Below, piece by piece: positions 48,534-58,369 of a DNA stretch of 64,000 bases. The notes beneath the pieces are model-generated. The model saw only the letters and a program-made list of their open reading frames with translations. It was not told the origin of the DNA and searched no databases. Position 1 is the first letter of the stretch. Every line of letters begins with the position of its first letter. Source of the stretch: Puia sp. Its GTDB lineage: Bacteria > Bacteroidota > Bacteroidia > Chitinophagales > Chitinophagaceae. The translations under genes and the position numbers were made by a program. The stretch is taken from the NCBI GenBank assembly GCA_031292515.1, contig JARLGZ010000177.1:307998-371997 (forward strand). The letters are read 5' to 3'.

Positions 48534-49490
48534 CTAATGCTGGTCGATAAAAGTAATCGCCTCCGGCCGTTTAGATACCGCCACGATAGCATTATATATA
48601 TAATCGCAGACGACTTTTTCACCCTCTAAATTAATAAGGCCCACTACATCTTGCGGGGTATGATACTGCGGATGTCCGCCCGTATGCAGGCCGATAACGG
48701 GTATTTTCTTCTTATAGAATGAGACATGATCGGATCCCCCGACATCTCCCGCATGGACATCCGGATCCAGCCCTTCAGCCTTCCCCAACTCCTTCATCAG
48801 CTCCATACCACCGGGAAACGTTCCGGCCCCGCCCATATGAATCTGTTTTTCGGCATTCAGCCTCCCCACCATATCCATATTAATCATCAGCTTGATTTGA
48901 GAGAGCGGGACCAGTGGATGCTCCGTAAAATATTTTGAGCCGAGCAACCCTTGTTCTTCGGCGCCGAAGGCGATCAGTATGATACTACGCTTAAGAAGGC
49001 CTCTGTTGGCCGCCAGCTTCTCGCCTATTTCGAGGAGGGCCGCCGTGCCACTGGCATTATCGTCAGCACCCGGATGGATGGCCACCGTATCCGGTTTCTT
49101 CGAAGAAGGCCCACCCATACCCAGGTGATCGTAATGAGCACCCAATACGATGTATTCATCCGCCAGCGCCGGGTCGCTTCCCCTAATTACCCCGATGATA
49201 TTGCAGGTCCTTTTATAGGGGGTATCCATGACCCCTTTTCTGACCCTCATCTTTGCGACAAAGTACTGGCGATAGCCTCCCGCGAAGGCTTCAATCCCGT
49301 GGCTCTTAAAATCTTTTACGATATACCTGATCACCCGTCTGCTTCCTTTTGTACCGGGATACCGGCCCTTGTTGTCCGGGGATGAAAGAAAACTGATATG
49401 ATTTTTGATTTCGGCGCCTGTAATATCGGCTTGTGCATAACCGGCAAATCGCAACAGAAAAAGAAATACAGAAAGGAAGAAAAATTTCAT
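48534..49490 (-). CDS. Exported M28 family metallopeptidase, 318 aa
   Basis: This is a di-zinc aminopeptidase. The ATG at 49490 starts the signal peptide (MKFFFLSVFLFLLRFAGYAQ); an earlier in-frame start at 49520 adds ten basic residues and is less likely. Zinc ligands and catalytic residues are visible in VLGAHYDHLGMGG, HPGADDNASGTAALLEIGE, AFGAEEQGLLGSKYF, MINMDMVGRL and the late HTGGHPQYHTPQD. The length is that of the single-domain M28 enzymes common in Bacteroidota. It probably trims peptides in the periplasm or outside. Confidence 0.93.
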   Translation of the reverse strand: MKFFFLSVFLFLLRFAGYAQADITGAEIKNHISFLSSPDNKGRYPGTKGSRRVIRYIVKDFKSHGIEAFAGGYRQYFVAKMRVRKGVMDTPYKRTCNIIGVIRGSDPALADEYIVLGAHYDHLGMGGPSSKKPDTVAIHPGADDNASGTAALLEIGEKLAANRGLLKRSIILIAFGAEEQGLLGSKYFTEHPLVPLSQIKLMINMDMVGRLNAEKQIHMGGAGTFPGGMELMKELGKAEGLDPDVHAGDVGGSDHVSFYKKKIPVIGLHTGGHPQYHTPQDVVGLINLEGEKVVCDYIYNAIVAVSKRPEAITFIDQH

Positions 49491-49596
49491 CGATGTTCTT
49501 TTGCCGCGAATATAAAGCAAAAATATCAGTCAGCTTCGCAGAAAGCTATGCCACTCCCTGGCAACGATTTACAAATTTAAAATATACAGGCGGTCT

Positions 49597-49953
49597 TTAA
49601 GAATGTACAAAAGGAAACCAGGCAAGCCTCAACGAATAAATCTTCGGACTCGCCCAAAACAACTGATAATCTATGATGCTTCCCGTTGGCGCCGCGACGA
49701 CGCCGATCTCCCATCGGCTATTGAGCCGGGTCCCGGCCCGAAACAGGACCGATCCCCAGCCTTTTTTCCCCGGGGCGAAATTGTCGTCCGTTTCACCGGG
49801 ATAGTTACCCGTCCTGTCGACCAGAACATACCTGTTCGTACCGTAACCGGATAAATTATAGGCCACCCCCAACCCTATGTAGATCCGGGTTTTTCTTTGC
49901 CTGAAAAAATTATACAAAAAGTCCCGTCTGTTATCCGGCAGAAAAAATTCCAA
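49597..49953 (-). pseudogene. Truncated copy of an outer-membrane barrel protein (C-terminal 118 aa)
   Basis: The encoded residues correspond to the last quarter of the neighbouring barrel protein at 49996-51258: YNFFRQRKTRIYIGLGVAYN, SGYGTNRYVLVDRTGNYPGE and WEIGVVAAPTGS each have a counterpart there. There is no signal peptide, no N-terminal domain and no ATG; the best start is TTG at 49953, and only 43 bp separate it from the next gene. This looks like the remnant of a tandem duplication whose front part was deleted. Its own C-terminal strand and terminal residues are intact, so it may have been lost recently. Confidence 0.75.
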
Positions 49954-49995
49954 AAGTCCGGTCGGCGGGGAATGCCGTATCCCCGATATATAGGG

Positions 49996-51258
49996 TCAGT
50001 GCGTCGACATAAACCACAAAACCCTTAAAGAATAGGAGGTCGGAACTACTTTTGAATCCCCGAGGCTTATAAAAGAGCCCAGGAAGGTTCCCGTGACCCC
50101 GACCTCCCAATGCCTGTCGACCCTTGCTCCCAGCTTCAGAAAAAAAGATCCCCAGTAATCCTGGACATCCAGGTAACCGTTCGTTATAACACCGGGGGAA
50201 TTACCGGTCTGGTCCGTAAGAGTATACCTGTTCGTTCCATAGTGCGAGAAATTGTAACCGGCGCCTGCCCCGACGTAATATTTCACTTTTTTCGGTCGCC
50301 GGAAATTGTACAATATCGTGGCACAGGGAGTAATATTCCGTTGCTCCATCATATACGTCTCACGAGTCGGGTCTCCATTATACGGACTAAGGCCGTTCTT
50401 CGAGCCCTTATAGGTGTTTTGTGCGTAGTCGATCTCTATCCGGAACGAGAAATCGTTGAAATTTACCGGAGTTAGAAAATCGACCCCTAGCGCAAAAACC
50501 GGCGCGATCCCGGTGACATAGTTCATTCCTGCCAATGCTTTATCTCCGGATACCCTGAATCGGGTGCCACTCATCCCGACGCTGATAAAGGGTTGCGGTC
50601 CCGTGCCGGCTCTTTTACTTGCTGCCCCATATACGACGGTGGGTGCATTCCCATTGAGCGCCATGACGACCCTGGAAAGATATTTTTCAGAATATCCGGC
50701 CCAGTCTATATCATGCCGCAGGGAAGACATATTATTTTCAACGGCTATCTCCATCAGGGCCTCCCTGTAGGTCAATACCTGCGGGTCGCCTGTCGCGTCG
50801 AGATATACCTTATACGTCAGCTCCGTCAGCCGGCCATTGGCGACCTGGAAATAAAAGTGATTCTTGAAATCCGTAAACCGGTACAAACTATATTTCCTGC
50901 CCGCGACCAACACCCGCAAAAAAACGGTATCGGTTTCCACCGTATCCCGCGTATCCCGATTGATCTCTGCCGGTTCTACCGGTCTCATATCCTTGCTGAT
51001 AATCGCTGTTTTATAAGCGTCCAGGCCGCTTGCTTCAAAATAGGACAATTCCTTTGGGGTATACTTTAACTCCGGCGAACCGGGCGGATCTGCCTTAAAC
51101 CTGATAGTATATGGATTTCTATACCTGTTTCCATAGTCTATCGTCCCCCTCACGGTATCTCCGTTGCTCTTGACGATGAGCCCCGGCCGATAGTTGTTTT
51201 GGGAAAGAAGAGAAGAAGAATAAATGAGCAAGACGATAAAGGACAGGATTCTCGCCAT
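49996..51258 (-). CDS. Outer-membrane beta-barrel protein with N-terminal GDTVRG-type domain, 420 aa
   Basis: A signal peptide (about 1-19) precedes an N-terminal domain of about 180 residues. It starts GLIVKSNGDTVRGTIDYGN and includes FLRVLVAGRKYSLYRFTDFKNHFY. The C-terminal half (about 215-420) is an outer-membrane beta-barrel of the porin/PorT-like type, with alternating aromatic strands. This two-part arrangement is frequent in Bacteroidota hypothetical proteins and, as far as I know, has no assigned function. A complete paralog lies at 52663-53928 and a truncated one at 49597-49953. Confidence 0.8.
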   Translation of the reverse strand: MARILSFIVLLIYSSSLLSQNNYRPGLIVKSNGDTVRGTIDYGNRYRNPYTIRFKADPPGSPELKYTPKELSYFEASGLDAYKTAIISKDMRPVEPAEINRDTRDTVETDTVFLRVLVAGRKYSLYRFTDFKNHFYFQVANGRLTELTYKVYLDATGDPQVLTYREALMEIAVENNMSSLRHDIDWAGYSEKYLSRVVMALNGNAPTVVYGAASKRAGTGPQPFISVGMSGTRFRVSGDKALAGMNYVTGIAPVFALGVDFLTPVNFNDFSFRIEIDYAQNTYKGSKNGLSPYNGDPTRETYMMEQRNITPCATILYNFRRPKKVKYYVGAGAGYNFSHYGTNRYTLTDQTGNSPGVITNGYLDVQDYWGSFFLKLGARVDRHWEVGVTGTFLGSFISLGDSKVVPTSYSLRVLWFMSTH

Positions 51259-51396
51259 GACAAGGAAAATATTTGTTTAGGAGGAGTATGTGGAAATCCG
51301 CCGAAAATTAACGACAAATAGCCGTACTTGCAACCCCCGAAAGGGTTTTTGCAAAAAATTGGGTTATCTTTTGGGCCATGGAGGCAAACCCTGCTG

Positions 51397-52617
51397 ATGA
51401 AATATCATATTTTCCTTCTTTTCCCTTTCTTTTACCAACCGTCTATATCTCACGGTCAGGGAGCATTGAGGCCTTTCCCGCAGCATGTCCGTTACTGGCA
51501 AGGCGTTATAAAACCCGATCATGTCCCTCAAAAATGCATGGATGACAGCGTCCGCTCCTTTTATCGGAACTGGAAAGAACATTATATCAGGGATGCGGGA
51601 AACGCTCATTATTATGTGTGGGTGAAAAGCGCCATTCGCAACAAACGAAGTGTTTCCGAAGGACAGGGATATGGCATGATTATCGTCGCCCTGATGGCGG
51701 GCTATGATGACTCTGCGCAAAATATATATGACGGGCTTTTCCGGTACTATCGATCTCATCCGGACAAAAATAGCTCCTATCTCATGGCATGGGCGCAGAC
51801 CAGGAGCTTTAAAGATGAGGACGGCACTTCGGCCACGGACGGCGACATCGATATTGCTTATTCTTTACTGCTGGCGGATGCACAATGGGGGAGCCGGGGA
51901 AGAATCGACTATCTCGGCGGGTGCCGCAATATGCTGACGGACATCATGCGGCGGGAGATCAACCGAAAAACCTATTCCGTACTGCTAAGCGATGCCGTCG
52001 AGGAAGACAGCAGAGATTATTTTGACATGCGCTCTTCGGACTTTATGCCTGCTCATTTCAAAGACTTTGGCGCCGCTTCCGGAGACGGGAACTGGAAGAG
52101 GGTCGTCGACAACAATTATGCGCTTTTTCTCTCCCTGCAAGACAGATACAGCAAAGAAGCCGGGTTGCTCCCGGATTTTATACAGTCGATCGGCACCGGC
52201 GGAAGACCCGCTCACGCAGGATATCTGGAGTCGCGCTTCGACGGTTACTATAATTATAATGCCTGCCGCGTCCCCTGGCGGATCGCAACCGACTTTATCC
52301 TGAACGGCGACCCGCGTGCCAAAAAGCTGGCGCAAAAGATCAATAGCTGGATAAAGACCAGGACCATGAATTCCCCCGATCGCATATCCGCAGGCTACTC
52401 CCTTGCGGGGCAAGACATAAAAAGCCGCCATTTTGAAGCCCCGAGCTTTATGGCTCCTCTTGCCGTTTCGGCGATGGTGGACACGGCCCACCAGGTCTGG
52501 CTTGACAGGTTGTGGGATAGGATCACAGGGTTCGGCCTGCGTGAATTTGACTACTACGACAACAGCATCAAGATGCTCAATATGATCATCCTTTCCGGGA
52601 ACTATTGGAAACCGTAA
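51397..52617 (+). CDS. GH8 family endo-glycosidase (cellulase/chitosanase/xylanase type), 406 aa
   Basis: This is an exported inverting glycoside hydrolase with an (alpha/alpha)6 barrel. The ATG at 51397 gives a signal peptide (MKYHIFLLFPFFYQPSISHGQ); a start at 51328 would put extra polar residues before it. The proton donor Glu lies in KRSVSEGQGYGM, and the Asp that holds the sugar is in ATDGDIDIAYSLLLAD, both hallmarks of GH8. GH8 members cleave beta-1,4 glucan, xylan, chitosan or lichenan; the substrate is not deducible. The gene is inserted between two outer-membrane barrel paralogs and is the only plus-strand gene there. Confidence 0.93.
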   Translation: MKYHIFLLFPFFYQPSISHGQGALRPFPQHVRYWQGVIKPDHVPQKCMDDSVRSFYRNWKEHYIRDAGNAHYYVWVKSAIRNKRSVSEGQGYGMIIVALMAGYDDSAQNIYDGLFRYYRSHPDKNSSYLMAWAQTRSFKDEDGTSATDGDIDIAYSLLLADAQWGSRGRIDYLGGCRNMLTDIMRREINRKTYSVLLSDAVEEDSRDYFDMRSSDFMPAHFKDFGAASGDGNWKRVVDNNYALFLSLQDRYSKEAGLLPDFIQSIGTGGRPAHAGYLESRFDGYYNYNACRVPWRIATDFILNGDPRAKKLAQKINSWIKTRTMNSPDRISAGYSLAGQDIKSRHFEAPSFMAPLAVSAMVDTAHQVWLDRLWDRITGFGLREFDYYDNSIKMLNMIILSGNYWKP

Positions 52618-52662
52618 GCGGCTCGCCGTCCCGGAGATTCTTCCCTCACTTCCCGCGGGATC

Positions 52663-53928
52663 TCACAAAAAGAAATAGGTAAGTTTAAGAGAATAATTTC
52701 TCGGAGTGGCCTTGAAATAGACATAGCTTGTAATGCTGCCAAGTATATCGCCTGCCGCGTCGATCTCGAATTTCTGATTCAGCCGGGCGCCGGCGCGTAA
52801 AAATACGGAAGGCCAGAATTTTTCAAAACCTATTTGACCGTCGGCGATACTTATCTGTTCAGGCGTCGTATGTATTGTCTGGACAAACCGGTTCGTGGAG
52901 TAAGATGAGAAATTGAATGACATTCCGGCGCCCGCGAAATACCGGGTCTTTTTTGTACGGCGAAAATTATACATACCGGACAGGGAGGGGGAAATGCTGG
53001 ATTGTTTTAGCGAATATTTCTGAGAGGTCGGATTCCCGTAAAAATCCTTTGTCTGCCGGTCTCCCTCATAATTTTTTTGCGAAAGGCCGATTTCGAGCCT
53101 GAAGGTGAAGTCGTTGAAATTCCGGGAAGTCAGCAAATCAACTCCTATCGAAAGGAGCGGACTAATAAACTGCTTATAGTTCATTCCTACCTCGCTTACG
53201 CCATTGTCCCCCGTAAAGCTAATAGTGGAGAGCGCCGCGCCCGCACTGACAAAGAACTGGGGCTTTTTCCAGCTCTTTGCGCCTGACCCGCCATAGACAG
53301 CAAGATTGTTCCGGCCATTGAGCTCCGAGACAATCTTCACAAGTTTTGTTTCGTCATATTTTGCATATTCTATCTCCTTGTCGAGAGACGAAGAATGTCC
53401 TTCTCCGGCATATTCCCTCAACTGGTCTCTATAATTGTTCCATTCACTGATAATGCTTTCGTCCGCATTTGCGTACAATTTGTACAGAAGCTCTTCGACG
53501 GAATCGGTTCCACGCTGGATAAAATAGTGATTCTTAAAATCCGTGAACTCGTACAGGGTCAGTTTTTTTCCGGAAACCAATACCCGAAGAAAAACGGCGG
53601 CTGTAAGGGTCGTATCTTTCGCCTGGGCGGTAATTTCCAATGGATTGACAGATCTCATGTCCCTGGTAACCAAGGCGCTCCGGTATGCATCGGCGCCGGT
53701 TATCTCAAAATAGCGAATCTCGCTGACCGCATATTGGGTGGCCGCGGTGCTGCCCGAGTCCGACCTGTAAACGATCCGGGAGGGATTGATCTTCCAGTTG
53801 CCGTAGTTGATCCACCCTTTTAGGGTGTCACCCTCGTTTGTGATTACAAATCCGCGCTGGCGGCGTTCCTGTGAAAAAAGAAGAAGAGAAGAAAAAAGGG
53901 AAAAGGTTAAGGTTAAAAAAAATTTCAT
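52663..53928 (-). CDS. Outer-membrane beta-barrel protein, paralog of the 49996 gene, 421 aa
   Basis: The architecture is the same as in the 49996-51258 protein: a signal peptide (about 1-19, SLLLFSQ), an N-terminal domain beginning RGFVITNEGDTLKGWINYGNW and containing FLRVLVSGKKLTLYEFTDFKNHYF, and a C-terminal barrel (YNFRRTKKTRYFAGAGMSFNF, then SSYSTNRFVQ). Divergence is considerable outside these blocks, so the duplication is old. Function unknown. Confidence 0.8.
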   Translation of the reverse strand: MKFFLTLTFSLFSSLLLFSQERRQRGFVITNEGDTLKGWINYGNWKINPSRIVYRSDSGSTAATQYAVSEIRYFEITGADAYRSALVTRDMRSVNPLEITAQAKDTTLTAAVFLRVLVSGKKLTLYEFTDFKNHYFIQRGTDSVEELLYKLYANADESIISEWNNYRDQLREYAGEGHSSSLDKEIEYAKYDETKLVKIVSELNGRNNLAVYGGSGAKSWKKPQFFVSAGAALSTISFTGDNGVSEVGMNYKQFISPLLSIGVDLLTSRNFNDFTFRLEIGLSQKNYEGDRQTKDFYGNPTSQKYSLKQSSISPSLSGMYNFRRTKKTRYFAGAGMSFNFSSYSTNRFVQTIHTTPEQISIADGQIGFEKFWPSVFLRAGARLNQKFEIDAAGDILGSITSYVYFKATPRNYSLKLTYFFL

Positions 53929-54000
53929 AAATTTTTATTTGAGTGTCTTTGTCTCCTTTCAAATCACCCATAACTCCATTTTCGTCATTTTATTGTTAGG

Positions 54001-54534
54001 TTATTTTTCCGGGGAACTACCGGGGGCCCGACCCGGTCTTTTTTCCATAACATATTTTATCCCGTCCCGGGAAATAGCGCGGAAGCCTAACCGCTCATAA
54101 AAGGCCCTGGCCCGTTTGTTGATCCGGAAGACCTCTAGCCTGACCGGCAGTCCCGGCCTTCCCGGCATTCCATCCGCTTCAAGGATCAGTTGCCGCATAA
54201 CGGCCTTTCCGAGACCCTGTCCCTGGTATGCATCCTCGATCAGGATATTGGCCAGAAAGATCTCTGTGTCGCGGTACTCGACTTCGATATATCCGAATGC
54301 GGCATCCTCTCCGGGCTTTCTACCGGGCCTATCCGGCGAAACGTCTTCCAGATAAAGGATCCGGGTATTTTCCGGACGGAAATTTTTCTGGTGGAAGGAC
54401 ATCTGGAAGTCCTCATCCCAGCCATAGATCCTGCTGACATATGTTTTAATAGAACGGGTCTTGATCCTGTAGGTCAGGTCGATATCCGCAAGGGTCGATT
54501 GCCGGTAGCCGATATGAACTTCCTTGTTTACCAT
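54001..54534 (-). CDS. GNAT family N-acetyltransferase, 177 aa
   Basis: This is a cytosolic acetyl-CoA-dependent transferase. The acetyl-CoA binding motif A is [21 protein letters not shown] (Q-x-x-G-x-G), preceded by strand 4 ([20 protein letters not shown]) and followed by [19 protein letters not shown]. The length is normal. Its start overlaps the end of dgoD by 7 bp, so it is carried on the galactonate operon. It could acetylate a pathway metabolite or protein, but the substrate is unknown. Confidence 0.88.
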   Translation of the reverse strand: MVNKEVHIGYRQSTLADIDLTYRIKTRSIKTYVSRIYGWDEDFQMSFHQKNFRPENTRILYLEDVSPDRPGRKPGEDAAFGYIEVEYRDTEIFLANILIEDAYQGQGLGKAVMRQLILEADGMPGRPGLPVRLEVFRINKRARAFYERLGFRAISRDGIKYVMEKRPGRAPGSSPEK

Positions 54535-55766
54535 TCCGTGATCGCCCCGTCGGGATTGTGCCAGAGCGGATTTTTCCAGTCATGGTCGAGGGCGTTTAAT
54601 TCTCTTACCATCGACTCGTTGATTTCTACGCCGAGACCGGGCCGGGGGAGCAAATCGATATAGCCGTCCCTGATCTCAAAATCCTCCGGGTTAACGAGGT
54701 AGTCGAGCAGGTCTATCTTTTCATTATAATGAATGCCAATGCTGCTCTCCTGGATAAAGGCATTGATGGCATGAAAATCCACCTGCAGCGCCGAGGCGAG
54801 GGCGATAGGGCCGAGCGGGCAATGAGGCGCCAGGGCCACGTCGAAGGCTTCCGCCATGGCGGCGATCTTCCGTACTTCGGAGATTCCGCCGGCATGACTG
54901 AGATCGGGCTGGATGATATCGACGCTGCCATCGCAGAATAGTCTCTTAAAATCCCACCGGCTAAACATCCTTTCGCCGGTGGCGATGGGTGTGGATGTCA
55001 GCGACTGGATGACCGAAAGGACTTCGTTGTTCTCCGGCAGAACCGGTTCCTCTATGAACAGCAGCTTGAATGGTTCCAACTCCCTTGCCAGCACCTTAGC
55101 CATCCCCCTGTGCACGCGACCGTGAAAATCGAGCGCTATCCCGATCCCGGGGCCCACTGCTTCCCGCACGGCGGCCGTACGTGCAATCGCCTCATCCACC
55201 TTCGAGGCCGAGTCGATCCATTCCATTTCCGCAGTGGCATTCATTTTTACGGCCTTGAACCCGGCGAGTACCCGGGCCTTCGCCGCGGCTGCGGTATGAT
55301 CGGGCCTGTCACCGCCGATCCAGCCATAGATCTTCATTTTGTCCCGCACCGCTCCGCCCAGGAGATCATAGACAGGTCTGTCGAGCGCCTTCCCCTTGAT
55401 ATCCCAAAGCGCCTGGTCAAAACCGGAAATAGCACTCATCAGGATGGGACCGCCCCGGTAAAAGCCGCCGCGATAGAGGGTCTGCCAGATACCCTCCACG
55501 GAAGATACGGGTTGGCCGATCACATAGGAGGCCAGTTCCTTTACAGCCGCTATAACCGTATCGCTCCGGCCTTCAATGACAGGTTCTCCCCAGCCGAACA
55601 ATCCGGGCTGATTGGTGTAGACTTTCAGAAATACCCATCGGGGAGGTAGTTTAAAGATTTCAATTTTCTCCACCCGGACTGGAAATCCATATTCTCTGTC
55701 GGATTCTCCTGCAGGACTTCGCCCCTTGCCGACTCGATTTTTTGCAGATACGCTCTTTTTTGCCAT
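54528..55766 (-). CDS. dgoD: D-galactonate dehydratase (enolase superfamily), 412 aa
   Basis: This enzyme dehydrates D-galactonate to 2-keto-3-deoxygalactonate with Mg2+. From residue 30 on it follows E. coli DgoD closely in my memory: [56 protein letters not shown] with the first metal Asp, [36 protein letters not shown] and the catalytic [11 protein letters not shown]is. A roughly 30-residue basic/polar N-terminal extension ([20 protein letters not shown]) is not in DgoD. I choose ATG 55766 because the longer frame to 55826 overlaps the aldolase gene. It lies in an operon with the aldolase, kinase and GntR regulator upstream and the GNAT gene downstream. Confidence 0.9.
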   Translation of the reverse strand: MAKKSVSAKNRVGKGRSPAGESDREYGFPVRVEKIEIFKLPPRWVFLKVYTNQPGLFGWGEPVIEGRSDTVIAAVKELASYVIGQPVSSVEGIWQTLYRGGFYRGGPILMSAISGFDQALWDIKGKALDRPVYDLLGGAVRDKMKIYGWIGGDRPDHTAAAAKARVLAGFKAVKMNATAEMEWIDSASKVDEAIARTAAVREAVGPGIGIALDFHGRVHRGMAKVLARELEPFKLLFIEEPVLPENNEVLSVIQSLTSTPIATGERMFSRWDFKRLFCDGSVDIIQPDLSHAGGISEVRKIAAMAEAFDVALAPHCPLGPIALASALQVDFHAINAFIQESSIGIHYNEKIDLLDYLVNPEDFEIRDGYIDLLPRPGLGVEINESMVRELNALDHDWKNPLWHNPDGAITEW

Positions 55767-55794
55767 ATGTATGTTTATGAACCGAAGGACCGGT

Positions 55795-56487
55795 TTATAC
55801 GTTTTTTCCTGCCCTCGCCTGTTCAATATTATCCATGAGTCTTCGCGCCTTTTCAGTGATCACCGTAAAAGCGCCGGTCCTGATAGCCTCCTTATCGCAT
55901 AACGCGCCGCCTACGCCAAGCAGCGACGCGCCATTGCAGATCCATTCCTGTGCATTCTCCGGAGTGATACCACCGGTGGGCATGAGCCTGAGGGATGGAA
56001 AAGGATCCTTTAAAGCCTTTATATATTTGGGGCCTACCGTGTCGGCGGGGAATATCTTGATGATGTCAGCATGATTCCGGTGAGCCAGCAACATTTCCGT
56101 AGCCGAAAAAGCGCCCATGCAGACCGGAGCTTCCCGCTCATGGGCTACTCTTATGATGGCGATGTCGGTGACCGGTGTGACGATATATTGCGCACCCGCA
56201 TCCAGCACGCGGAATGCCTCTTCACGGTCGGTTACGGTACCGGCGCCCAGCAACAAGTCTCCGCGGAATTCGACGGCCATCTGGCTTATAAGGTCGCAGG
56301 CCCCGGCAGTATTGAGCGAGACCTCGACGAGTGTGACTCCTCCTTTCAAAAGGGCTTCCACGAGCAGGAATACGTTTTTGGTATCCTGCAACCGGATAAT
56401 GGCCATGGCTCCTGCCCGCTCCATCTTTTCCACCAACTCTTTTCTCATGAATCTGTATTTCTTTTGCCTTTGGAAATCATCTTTCAA
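55795..56487 (-). CDS. 2-keto-3-deoxy-6-phospho-sugar aldolase (KDPG/KDPGal type), 230 aa
   Basis: This class I aldolase cleaves the phosphorylated keto-deoxy acid to pyruvate and glyceraldehyde 3-phosphate. The catalytic Glu is in TLVEVSLNT, the Schiff-base Lys in [10 protein letters not shown], and the phosphate-binding end in [11 protein letters not shown] and GVGGALCDK. The ATG at 56487 overlaps the kinase gene by 11 bp; a second start, MRKELVEKM at 56448, gives the usual family N-terminus and is also possible. By pathway context the substrate is 2-keto-3-deoxy-6-phosphogalactonate, but KDPG cannot be excluded. Confidence 0.88.
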   Translation of the reverse strand: MKDDFQRQKKYRFMRKELVEKMERAGAMAIIRLQDTKNVFLLVEALLKGGVTLVEVSLNTAGACDLISQMAVEFRGDLLLGAGTVTDREEAFRVLDAGAQYIVTPVTDIAIIRVAHEREAPVCMGAFSATEMLLAHRNHADIIKIFPADTVGPKYIKALKDPFPSLRLMPTGGITPENAQEWICNGASLLGVGGALCDKEAIRTGAFTVITEKARRLMDNIEQARAGKNV

Positions 56488-57484
56488 TCTTTCCCTGTGT
56501 GTTTCCTTCCATAACGGAAAATATCTCCTTCTCGGACAGGAAGCCGATATCTCCCGGGATCGTATGTTTCAAGGCAGCAGCCGCTGTCGCAAATCCCAGG
56601 ATTTTGCCGGGATCCCACCCCGAGATAATCCCGTGAATCAACCCGGCGCCAAAAGTGTCTCCCCCTCCCAGCCTTTCCACGACCTCGATATCATAGACCG
56701 GTGAATAGAAGAACTGGCCGCCGATGCACGCCAGGGCAGACCACTTATTAAAGGAGGCGGAGTACTGTTCACGCAAGGTAAAGGCCACTCCTTTCAGTCC
56801 GTAGCGCGTTTGGAGAGCCCGAATAGCCTCAGCGGCATTTTCAGCATTGTCCTGTCCGTCAAAAATACCGATATCGAAAACGTCTTTTACGGCGCCTTCA
56901 TTGGCGAATACATAGTCGGTGTACTGTAAGAGACGGTCAAAGCTTTTTGCGGCCTGGCTTTTGTCCTTCCATAACGTCCGTCTGAAATTAAAATCAAAGC
57001 TCACGGTAACCCCCGCCTGTTTTGCCTCTTTCACCGCATGCAGGGCCGTTTCATCGCACGCCGGGGAGAGGGCCGGGGTAATACCGGAAATATGGAACCA
57101 TTGTTTTTTAGCGAAGATTTCCTTCCAGTCAAAATGACCGGCATCGATCTCTGAAAACGAGGAATGAGCCCGGTCATAGACGACCCTGGAAGGACGCAGG
57201 GAAGCCCCCGCCTCTATAAAATAGGCGCCGATCCGGTCGCCGGACCGGGTGATATAATCCGTTTGTATGCCCGCATGACGCAGGGAGTTGATGGCCGCAT
57301 CCCCCAGCAGGTTTTCCGGAAACGCGGTGACGTGATAGACAAGATGACCCAGCCTGGCAAGAGCCGCCGCCGTATTCGATTCCGCCCCGGCAAATCCCAT
57401 TTTTAACTGGCTGGCGGAAGCCAGCCTCTCATAGGGGTTATCCGGCGTTAGCCGAAGAAGGGTCTCTCCAAAAGTCAAAATCAT
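56477..57484 (-). CDS. kdgK: PfkB-family 2-keto-3-deoxy sugar-acid kinase, 335 aa
   Basis: This ribokinase-fold sugar kinase phosphorylates the keto-deoxy acid at C6 with ATP. Features typical of KDG/KDGal kinases are the opening ILTFGETLLRLTP, the substrate motif RPSRVVYDRAHSSFS, VSFDFNFRRTLW, and the PfkB signature 2 with the catalytic Asp in RLGGGDTFGAGLIHG. The length is normal. It is followed with an 11-bp overlap by the aldolase gene and preceded by the GntR regulator (38 bp). It supplies the middle step of the DeLey-Doudoroff pathway. Confidence 0.88.
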   Translation of the reverse strand: MILTFGETLLRLTPDNPYERLASASQLKMGFAGAESNTAAALARLGHLVYHVTAFPENLLGDAAINSLRHAGIQTDYITRSGDRIGAYFIEAGASLRPSRVVYDRAHSSFSEIDAGHFDWKEIFAKKQWFHISGITPALSPACDETALHAVKEAKQAGVTVSFDFNFRRTLWKDKSQAAKSFDRLLQYTDYVFANEGAVKDVFDIGIFDGQDNAENAAEAIRALQTRYGLKGVAFTLREQYSASFNKWSALACIGGQFFYSPVYDIEVVERLGGGDTFGAGLIHGIISGWDPGKILGFATAAAALKHTIPGDIGFLSEKEIFSVMEGNTQGKIER

Positions 57485-57522
57485 AATAAAAAAATGTCCT
57501 GTTAAAAATTCCTACCGACTAT

Positions 57523-58326
57523 TCAGCCGTCAACTCCCGGCTTTAGCCCTTCAACGCCTGGTTTCAGCGAATCAAGGAAATTCCTCTCGCTGCGCTTGAT
57601 ATGGGTCTGCATCGCATAGGCCGCCTCCCTGGAGTCCCCGCTGTTGATAGCCTGGTAGATATCTTCGTGGAATTGGATCAGCCGGCGTTTTTCGGCTTGC
57701 CGGTCATCGATTTTATTCTTAGCGAAGATCGACCTTTTGAACCGGGGCATGGAGTCAAAGACGGGTCTCATGAGCAGCGAGACGACCGTGTTGTGAGTAG
57801 CCTTGGCTATCAGAATATGAAAGCGGCTGTCGATCTCCGTCTCCTTTTCAATATCGTCCAACGGGCAGTTGCGGAGTTCCTCCATATTCCCCGCAAGTTC
57901 TTCCAGTTCGCCGGTTGTTCTGTACAAAGCTGCCAGGCCGGCAATCTCCGGTTCAAAGAGTTGCCTGGCGCGGATGATGTCGAAGATCATATTGCCATCA
58001 TCGGTGAGTTCGAGATAAAGATTGATGGAATCGATAGCCGATTCAGAGCTAATCTCGTTGACATAAGCTCCGCTGCCTTGCCTGATGACGACAAGACCAC
58101 GCGCGCTCAATCTGCGAAAGGCCTCCCTGACGACTGTCCGGCTAACCGAAAATAACTTACAAAGCTCGCCTTCCGTAGGCAATTTCTGTCCCGCCAGGTA
58201 TTGCTTCTTACGGATGGCCGATTCGATGGATTCTTCGATCCGACCACTAAGCAGTTTTTCGGATCCTATCTTTTGAAAGGGGCTTACCGGATTGCCCCCT
58301 GCGGGCGAATGTATCTCTTCCTCCAT
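57523..58326 (-). CDS. FadR-type GntR family regulator with FCD domain, 267 aa
   Basis: This is a winged-helix repressor of sugar-acid operons. The ATG at 58326 (MEEEIHSPAGGNPV) is chosen because the operator and -7 element lie just upstream; the open frame to 58371 would run through them. The helix-turn-helix is at about residues 50-85 (KLPTEGELCKLFSVSRTVV, then R-E-A-F-R-R-L). The FCD ligand domain (about 105-245) carries its acidic/His metal residues in ARQLFEPEIAGLAA, IDSRFHILIAKATHN and the late H-E-D-I-Y. The tail holds a repeated L-K-P-G-V-[ED]-G unit, which is unusual. It is likely to repress both its own operon and the divergent GH29 operon, with a galactonate-pathway intermediate as inducer. 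Confidence 0.9.
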   Translation of the reverse strand: MEEEIHSPAGGNPVSPFQKIGSEKLLSGRIEESIESAIRKKQYLAGQKLPTEGELCKLFSVSRTVVREAFRRLSARGLVVIRQGSGAYVNEISSESAIDSINLYLELTDDGNMIFDIIRARQLFEPEIAGLAALYRTTGELEELAGNMEELRNCPLDDIEKETEIDSRFHILIAKATHNTVVSLLMRPVFDSMPRFKRSIFAKNKIDDRQAEKRRLIQFHEDIYQAINSGDSREAAYAMQTHIKRSERNFLDSLKPGVEGLKPGVDG

Positions 58327-58348
58327 AAATTCAGTTGTATAATACTCA

Positions 58349-58356
58349 CAAAGGTA
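58349..58356 (-). promoter_or_regulatory. -7 promoter element of the GntR/dgo operon
   Basis: On the minus strand the bases read TACCTTTG, an exact TAnnTTTG match 22 bp upstream of the GntR start codon. The operator at 58360-58369 sits immediately upstream, between the -7 and -33 positions, where bound regulator would block polymerase. Confidence 0.5.
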
Positions 58357-58359
58357 TAA

Positions 58360-58369
58360 GTTATATGAC
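58360..58369. promoter_or_regulatory. Candidate GntR operator, dgo side
   Basis: GTTATATGAC is a 10-bp palindrome with one mismatch. It begins 33 bases upstream of the GntR start codon. The 9-mer AAGTTATAT that it contains also occurs, inverted, in the site at 58514-58523. Confidence 0.55.
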
